Of a DNA stretch of 46,779 nt, positions 32,201 through 41,200 are shown in pieces (the first letter of the stretch is position 1; each line of letters starts with the position of its first letter). Source of the stretch: Herpetosiphonaceae bacterium (GTDB taxonomy: Bacteria; Chloroflexota; Chloroflexia; Chloroflexales; Herpetosiphonaceae); NCBI GenBank assembly GCA_013538855.1, contig JABXJS010000214.1, forward strand, positions 1-46,779, written 5' to 3'. Both the position numbers and the translations under genes were made by a program. Below the pieces are notes generated by a model. That model was not told the origin of the DNA. It did not search any database and saw only the letters and a list, made by a program, of their open reading frames with translations.

Positions 32201-35200
32201 GACCTTCACGCTGTCGTACAACCCCGACTTCAACAGCACCGACCCGAACGCGCAGTCGATTGTGGCCGAGTTTGTGCGCCCGTTCAGCGGGCTGAACGAG
32301 CACGCGCTCAACCAGTTCCCGGCCGACCTGACGCTGACCGGCGTGCTGCTGCGCTTCTCCGGCCGCGTGTCGTATCAGTTCGATGAGGCCATCCCGGTTG
32401 AGGGCGCGCGGGTTCTAATCGAGCCAACGGTGCCGCATCCTGAGTTCGACGCCTGCGACATCACCACGCTGATCTACCGTGATCCGAAGTCGGTCGATAA
32501 AGATCACCCGATCGACCTGCGCAAGGAGACGACCGACCGCGCGCGCGTGGGCACCTACGCGTGCGATGTGCCGCTGGAGGACCTGACGCCATTCCAGGCC
32601 AACGTGCAGGTGCTGAGCCGCAACGGCGGCAGCGTGATCACGTCACAGATCGTCGATGTCGATCCACAGACGCGACCTGCTGGCGAGACGTTCAACGTAA
32701 CCACGCTGCTGCGCGTCGACACGCCGGTGCTGCGGCTGCGCGGCCAGGTCACGTCGCCGCAGGGGCAGCGGCTGGCGGGCGCGGTGATCAACGCCTCCTC
32801 TGATGACGGCATCGCCGACGCACTGGTGCGCACGGATGTGACCGGCGTGTACACCGCCTACCTGCCGCTGAACGAGAACGCCGTCAACGGCAGCGTCAGC
32901 TACAGCGTCGGCTACCTCAACGTTGGCACCAGCGGCAGCGCCGACTTTATCGGCGCACAGACGGGCACGCCGCTCGATGTGAACAAGGACTTTGTGGTGC
33001 GCGGCAGCCTGCTGGAGTTCGCCGGGCGCGTGATCGACACACGCACCAACGCGCCAGTCTACGGCGCAAGCGTGACCATCAGCTCGCCTGACGATCCGCT
33101 GTTCTGCGATATGCAGACCGGGCTACACCCGCTGGTGCCGGACGAGTACCGCCTGCCGCCGACGCTCTTTGACCCGAACCCACGCCGCTGTAAGCTGGTG
33201 GTCGATGGCAACGCGCCGCAGCGCATGCGCCTGGTCTACGATGTGACCACCGCCGATGACCACCGCGTCTACACCGACACGCTGAACCTGCCTGCGGTGG
33301 GCGGCTACAGCTTTGTGAGTCGCGACCTGCTCACGCGCTCGATCACGCCAACGCTGCTGGAGCTGCGCGGCAGCGTCGTGCGGCCAACCGGCGCACCCTT
33401 GGCTGGGGCGAGCGTCAGCATCGACGCTGGCGGAGCCAGCACCAGCGCGCGCACCGATCAGGCCGGAGCCTACACGACGACGCTGCGCCTGCCCAACGGC
33501 GTGCTCAGCGGCACGCTGGACTACAGCGTCAGCTATCGCACGCTGAGCATCACCGACACGCAGCCGTTTACGGCCACGCAGTATGCAACCACCGCGATCA
33601 CGCACGATCTGCTGTACACGCCGCGCACCGTGTTCCTGCGCGGCACGATCACCAACACCTACGGCATCGACCTGCCGCCGACCACGGTGGAGATCTCATC
33701 GACCGACATCACGACCACCGCCGGCTCGCGCTGCTTCACGCAGACCGACACCGCCGGCACCTACGTGTGCGCCGCGCAGACCACCACGCTTGGTCCGATC
33801 ACGCTGATCTACAAGACCACCGGCATGTGGGGCGCGCAGACCTTCACCGAGACCGCCACGATTCCAGCGAACGCCGACGTGGTCGACTACACCAAAGACC
33901 TGAGCGTCAATCTGACGGTGCTGCACGCCGTGGGCCGCATCACCACACCTGCTGGCGAGCCGCTGGAGGGCGTGCAGCTGACCCCAAGCGGCAACGATGT
34001 GTTCCGCGTTGAGACGCACCCGACCGACGCCGACGGCAACTACGACTTCTACATCCTGCTGCGCACGCGCCCGAGCGATGGCTGGAGCGGGCAGGTGCAG
34101 TACTTCGTCGGCTACGGCACCGAGGGCCGCATCTACCGCCTCGACTACAGCGCGGTGAAGAATCAGGCCACGCTGCTGCAGAAGGACTTCACGCTGGATA
34201 TGCGCGTGATCACCTTCAAGGGCGAGCTGCTCAACGCCTACGTGCCCGCCAACCGCAACGACAAGGGCGTCTATGGCACCCGTGTGAGCGTGACCTCGCC
34301 GCAGATCGGGCCGCTGTGCGAGTTCAACTCGCTGGATCGCTACAAGGACTACAAATACACCTGTAGCGCGCGCGTCTTCAGCGACCAGCCCTTCGACATC
34401 ACCTACCTGCTCAGCGGCGACTGGGGCAGCGCCACCTACACGGGCACGCTCAGCAGCGTGCCAGCGCCCGGCGAGCTGCTCAAGATCGAGCGCAACTTCA
34501 GCCTGCGCCCACCGACGCTGCTGCTGACGGGCAAGGCGCTGGATCGCAACAACCGCCCGCTGACTAACATCGCCGTCGAGGCCGACGCGCCGGCCTTCAC
34601 CAGCAAGCTCGTGGGCGAGCAGCTCAAGCGCACCGTCGGCATGAACAGCGACCAGACCGGGCGCTACACCGCCTATGTGGTGCTCGATCAGAGCTTCACC
34701 AACACAACCATCGACTACAAGGCGACCTACCGCTTCGACGGCGAGGAGTACGTGGTCAACGACAGCCGTGATATCGTGGTGGAGGGCAACAGCCTGCAGC
34801 AGGTCAACGTCAACCTCCAGTTCCCGTATCGCAAGGTGACGTTCAAGGGCCGTCTGCGCAACGCCACCGACCCAGGCGTCAAGCTGGACGGCACGCTGCT
34901 GATCGTCTCGCCGTCGCTGGATCGCACGCTGTGCGCGAGCGTCAGCGCCAGCAGCGCCAGCGACTACTCGTGCGAGGCGCTGCTCGACACCGACGACGAG
35001 TACCTGGTCAACTACCGCGTGACCGGCATCTGGGGGGCGACCAACCTGCTCAACCAGCCGATCAGCGGCACGCTGACCACCGTCTCACGCACGCTGGACA
35101 TCAGCCCGCGCGTGCTGCACCTTGGCGGCACAGTCAAAGACCCCAACGGCGTCGCGCTGGCCAACGCCAAGGTGCGCATGAGCAGCTACTCGATTGTCAA

Positions 35201-38200
35201 CGAGCGCTACACCACGCTGGAGGCGACCACCGACGCCAGCGGCGTGTACACGGCCAGCGCCGTGCTCGGCGACGGCGTGGTGCAGGTGGCCGTGCGCTAC
35301 GACGTGAGCGTGAACGGCAACACAACCCGCGTTGACGACACCTTCAGCATCAGCGGCAGCGCGCCAGTCGTAAGCATCAGCAAGGATCTCGTGATCGACT
35401 CGGCGCAGCTGAAGTTCACCGGCACGCTGATCAACGCGCTGATGGGCGCGAGCGGCAGCTGGTCGGGCAACAACCAGCTCGTGGTCAGCTCGCCGCAGCT
35501 CGGCCAGCTGTGCACGACCAGCAACCTGAGCAGCAGCTTCAGCTGCACCGCCAACATCACCACACAGAGTCCCTTCGACGTGAACTACACCATCTTTGCC
35601 GACTGGGGCAGCCGCGTGCTGACCGACCGCGTGACGCTCATCCCGGCCTTTGGCGCGCAGGGCGTCTGGACCAGCACGCTGACCGTGACGCCGACGATGG
35701 TGCACGTCAGCGGCACGGCCATGCTCAGCAACAGCCTGGGCCTCAACCCCATCGCCAACGCCAGCGTGCGCACGGCGCTGCCAGGCCGCGTCAGCTCGCC
35801 GATGATCTCGTCGGTGTGGACCGCCAACCCCAAGACGACGCTCAGCGGCACGTTTGATCTGTACGCCGTGCTGCGCGAGGTCCAGCAGCCGACGACGGCG
35901 ACGCTGAGCCTGGTGTTCGACAGCACCTATATCAACCAGCACATCTTCACGGCGACGGCGGACATCATCAACCAGACCGACGCCGGCACGCTGATCTTCT
36001 ATGACCGCTCAGAGGGCGGCAATCCCAGCACGGCGCGCACGATCCTGCTCAAGGGCCTGTTTGTCAACGCGCTGGCCCCGAACGCGCCGACGGCGCAGCC
36101 CAAAGCCTACTACCGGCTTGAGTCGCCCACGCTGGGCACCATCTGCGCCTACGACAACCCCGACGATCCGCCGGTTGGCTCGTACTACTGCCCAGTGACG
36201 GTCGACAACGACGAGCCGTTCGAGGTCGAGGTCTCGGCGTGGGGGCCGTATGGGGCGCAGCAGCGCACCTACCAGGTCACGAGTATTCCGCCGATTGGCG
36301 GCCAGGCGACGGTGCAGGAGGACGTGCAGTTTACGCCGACCACCATCCACGCGGCGGGCATGGTCTTCGAGCCAGCGGTGGTGCCGGTGCCGCTGGGCAA
36401 CGTCGATGTGCTGCTCAGCCTAGAGCAGCAGGGCCGCAAGCTTGGCTCGACGCGCATGCGCACACAGCCCAACGGCACCTTTGACCTGTACCTCGTGCTG
36501 CCCAACAACGTCACCGGCCTGGTCGATATGATCTACGACCTTGATCTCGACGGCATCACGGCCAAGTACGGGCTGAGCAATCGCCAGCTCCAGGTCGGCC
36601 AGCTCAACGAGTGGAGCTACCTGCTGCCGTTTGAGAAGCGCCGCGTGCGCTTCGCCGGCCGCGTCACCAACGATCTGGTGCCGGGCATGGGCGTGCCAGG
36701 CCAGGTGTTCATCACCGCGCCCGACTTCACCACGCTCTACTGCGACGCCGACATCAACCCGGCGACCGGCTACTACTCGTGCGACGCCCAGCTCCAGTCG
36801 TCGCAGCCAATTACGGTCAACTATCGCATCAACGGACTGTGGGGCAGCTTCGACCGCACCGGCGTCGTCACCGACATCGCCGGCGTGGGCAGCACCACGC
36901 TCGTCGAGCGCGACATGGGCATCACGCCGACCACGCTGCGCATGTACGGCAGCATCACCGACTCGTATGGCGAGCCGCTGGGCAACACGCGCATGCAGGT
37001 CTCCGGCGAGGGGCTAGCCTACGCCGGGGCGCGCGGCGACGACACCGTTGACATTGTGACCAACGCCAGCGGCCAGTACGAAGCCTTTGTGCTGCTGCGG
37101 CCCAACGTCACCCGCGGCGATCTCAACTATGACCTGGCCTACTACAACGTGACCCAGAGCTACACGCGCGCGTTCTTCGGCATGGTCGAAAACCAGCTCA
37201 ACCAGCAGCTGGCGAACTTCGAGCTCGACTTCCGCAACGTCGTGTTCACTGGCCGCGTGCGCAACCAGTTTGTGCCCGCGCAGGGCCTGCTGGGCACGCT
37301 CACGCTGACCTCGACCGTCGAGGGCGAGCTGTGCAGCGCCGAGCTAGACGACGGCCACACCCACCAGCTCAACCCCGATGTCTACATCGGCGAGTACCGC
37401 TGCGTGGCGCGCGGCGTGACCATGGATTCGTTCCCAGCGCAGTACATCGCCAGCGGCGAGTGGGGCAGCGTGATCGTCAGCGACACCGTGCCATTCGGCC
37501 AGGCGGGCAGCGAGATCAGCCTGCTCAAAAACATCGCCGCCACACCAACCACGCTGCGGCTGGTCGGCAGCCTGACCGACGGGCTGAGCAACCCGCTGCC
37601 TGGCAGCAGCATCGAGGTCACCGGCGACGGGCTGTACAACGGCAGCGGCGGCGCGCAGGCCACCGTCGATGCGCAGGGTCTCTACACCACCACGGTGGTG
37701 CTCAAGCAGGGCGTGGTCAGCGGCACGCTCAACTATCGCGTCAGCGTGAACAGCGGCCACGCCAACCTCAGCGTGCCGTACAACGTCGCGCCAACGCAGC
37801 TGACCACGATCACGCAGAGCATCCTGTTTGAGGATCGCCCGGTGAACTTCAGCGGCTTTGTGCGCAACGGGCTGACTGGGCAGCCGCTCAGCGGCATCAG
37901 CATCGCCGTCACCGATCAGGGCGGCTCCAACCTGTGCGCGACCAGCAGCAGCGGCGGATCAGCCAGCTACGCCTGCACCACGCGCCTGCTGGACAACAGC
38001 AGCGTGCCGATGCGCTACCAGCTCAGCGGCGACTGGGGCAGCGCGGTGATCAGCGACACGATCCCGGCGGGAGCCTCGAACGTGACCACCAACGTCTCGC
38101 GCACGCTGACGATCAGCCCGACGATGCTGCGGCTGCGCGGCACGCTGCGCGACGGCCTGGGCGTGCCGATCAGCGGCGCGAGCATCCAGGTCACCGGCGC

Positions 38201-41200
38201 GGCCGTGTCCAGCCTCAGCGGCAGCCCAAGCTTGACCACCGACAGCAACGGGCGCTACGAGGGCCTGCTGCTCATCAAGGCCGACAAGCGCAGCGATGCG
38301 CTGACGCTGCTTGTGACGGTGGGCGGCAGCAGCGGCAGCGTCGCGGTGCCCTTCAGCGCCGCCGCTGGCCAGATCACCACCGTCAACAAAGACATCATCT
38401 TTGAGACGCGCGCAGTGCGCTTCCACGGCAGCGTGATCAACGCGCTGGCCCCAGGCAGCGTGCTGCGCTACACCAGCCTCAGCATCGCCACCGCCAGCGG
38501 ATCGAGCCTGTGCCAGACATCCAGCAACAGCGCCGGAGCCTACGACTGCACCGTGCAAATCGTCGGCAACGAGGGCTTCAACATTGCCTACACGCTCAGC
38601 GGCGACTGGGGCAGCACGACGATCAACGCCAGCGTGCCCGCCGGAGCCTCCGGCTCCACCATCGACATGCTGCGCGACCTCGGCGCTGCGCCGACAACGC
38701 TGGTGCTGCGCGGCATCGTGCGCGATGTGAACAGCACACCGCTGAGCGGCATCAGCATCAACGTGAGCAATCCGAGCCTGTCGAATCTCAACAGCAGCCC
38801 GACGCTGACCACCAACAGCCAGGGCGTCTACAGCACCACGCTGGTGCTCAAGGCGGGCGCGACCGACGGCACACTGACCTACCATCTGACCGGCCTCAGC
38901 GGCGCAGGCGATGTGCTCGTACCGTTCAGCGTGGCCGCCAACAGCGCCGTCGTGGTGACCAAGGACATCGTCTTTACGCCGCGCACCCTCCAGTTCACTG
39001 GCCGCGTCTACAACACGCTCGCACCGAGCATGACGATCCCCGGCATGAGCGTGGTGGTGCGCAACATCGACGGCACGCTCTGCTCGGCCAACGCCAGCAG
39101 CGCCGGAAGCTACAGCTGTAGCCGCCAGGTGGCCGAGGGCAGCAGCTTCCCGGTCGAGTACGCCGTCAGCGGCGTCTGGGGCAGCGCGATCCTCACCGGA
39201 ACGGTGCCCACCGCCGCAGTCAGCAGCACAACCACCGTCGTGACCCGTGACCTGGGGCTGACGATGACCACGCTCAAGCTCCAGGGCCGCGTGATCGACG
39301 CCGATGACTCGGGCATCGCTGGCGTGAGCATCACGATCAACAGCGCCGACGCCATCGGCCCGGCCACGGCCACCAGCGATGCCAGCGGCAACTATGTGGC
39401 CTACCTGGGACTGAAGGTCGGCACCGCCAGCACCAGCCTGAGCTATCAGGCGCAGGCGATGTACAGCACCGACAATCGCACGGTGGCGCTCAACAGCATC
39501 GCCGACCGTGCGCTGACGCCGGTGACGCAAAACTTCTACTTCACCACGCGGCGCATCGTGTTCAACGCCACGCCGGTCAACTACTGGTCCGGCGAGACCA
39601 TGGCCGCCGACAGCGTGGCGGTGAGCACCGCCAACACCGGCGAGATCTGCCGCGACACCAATCCCGGCGCGACCAGCTTCAGCTGCGAGGCGCGCATCGT
39701 CGCCAGCCAGAGCTTCCTGGCGACCTACACCGTCAGCGGCACCTGGGGCGTATCCACGCGCCAGTACTGGATCTACCCTGACGCCACCACCAACGACATC
39801 ATCGACACGCACAACATCGCCGTGCAGCCAACGACGCTCTACGTCTACGGCGCTGTGCGCGACCCGGCGGGCTACGGCCGCAGCGGCGCGGCGATCACCG
39901 TCACCGGCGAGCTGCTGGCCCACGACTACACGACCACCTCGAACTCCTACGGCAACTACGGCATGTACCCGTTCATCACCAGCAGCGCGCTGTCCGGCGT
40001 GATTACGCTGACGGTGACGCTCGACGGCCAGACCGTCACCAGGCCGCTCACGCTGACCAACCTCAGCGCCAACAGCTACAATCAGCGCCAAGAGAACGTC
40101 AGCCTGGGCCTGCTGCCGCCGACGCTGACCACCACGCCGAGCGCGTTCACGGTCACCATGGATGTTGACAGCATCACGACCGCGACGCTGACCATCTCCA
40201 ACACTGGCGAGCGTGATCTGACCTACAATGCCTACAACAACAACAGCAGCGCCAGCCCCTGGCTGGTCTTCAGCTCGCGCTCTGGCACGCTGACGCCGAC
40301 TGCGCTGATCACGCAGCCCTTCCAGCTCAACACGACTGGCCTGATCAGCGGCACCTACAATGCCCAGATTCGCATCAACACCAACGACCCAAGCGGCTCC
40401 TACCGCTACGTTCCGGTGCAGCTGCACGTGATCGGCACGCCCGATCTGGCGCTGTCGGCGCAGCAGCTGGCCTTTGGCGACGTGTTCGTCGGCGGCAGCC
40501 AGACGCGCACGCTGACGCTTACCAACACCGGCACGGTTGACATCGGCCTCAGCGATGTAAGCGTCGATAATCCGGCCTTCGCCACCACCTGGGTCTCTGG
40601 CACGATCACGCCAAGCAGCACCAGCGCTATCCAGGTGCGCCTCGCGCCCACGGCGGTGCAGCCCTACAGCGGCACCATGACCGTCACCACAACCGTCGGC
40701 GTCTACCAGATTCCGCTCAGCGGCGCTGGCGCGCTGCCGCCGGTCTTCAACGTTAGCCCGACAGCGGTTGAGGCCAGCGCCACGGTGGGCACCAGCACCA
40801 CGGTCACGCTGACCATCTCCAACACTGGCTCCGCCGACCTCACGTGGCAGGCGGGAGCCTTCGCCAGCGCGGCCAGCAACGCCGATGCCTTTGGCTACCG
40901 CTGGATCGACAACACCCAGCCTGGCGGCCCCGCCTACACCTGGAACGAGATCGCCAGCACCGGCAGCGCCATCGGCGGCGGCCTTGGCGACGATAACTAT
41001 GCCGGGCCATTCGATATCGGCTTCCCGTTCAGCTTCTACGGCCAGAGCTACACCCAGTTCTACGTCGGCTCGAACGGCTACATCGGCTTTGGCCCGCCCA
41101 GCGGCTACGAGTCGCGCTTCCAAACCAACATACCCAACGCCGGCACGCCCAACACCATCATCGCCTGGAGCTGGACCGACCTGAACCGCTACGGCGACTC

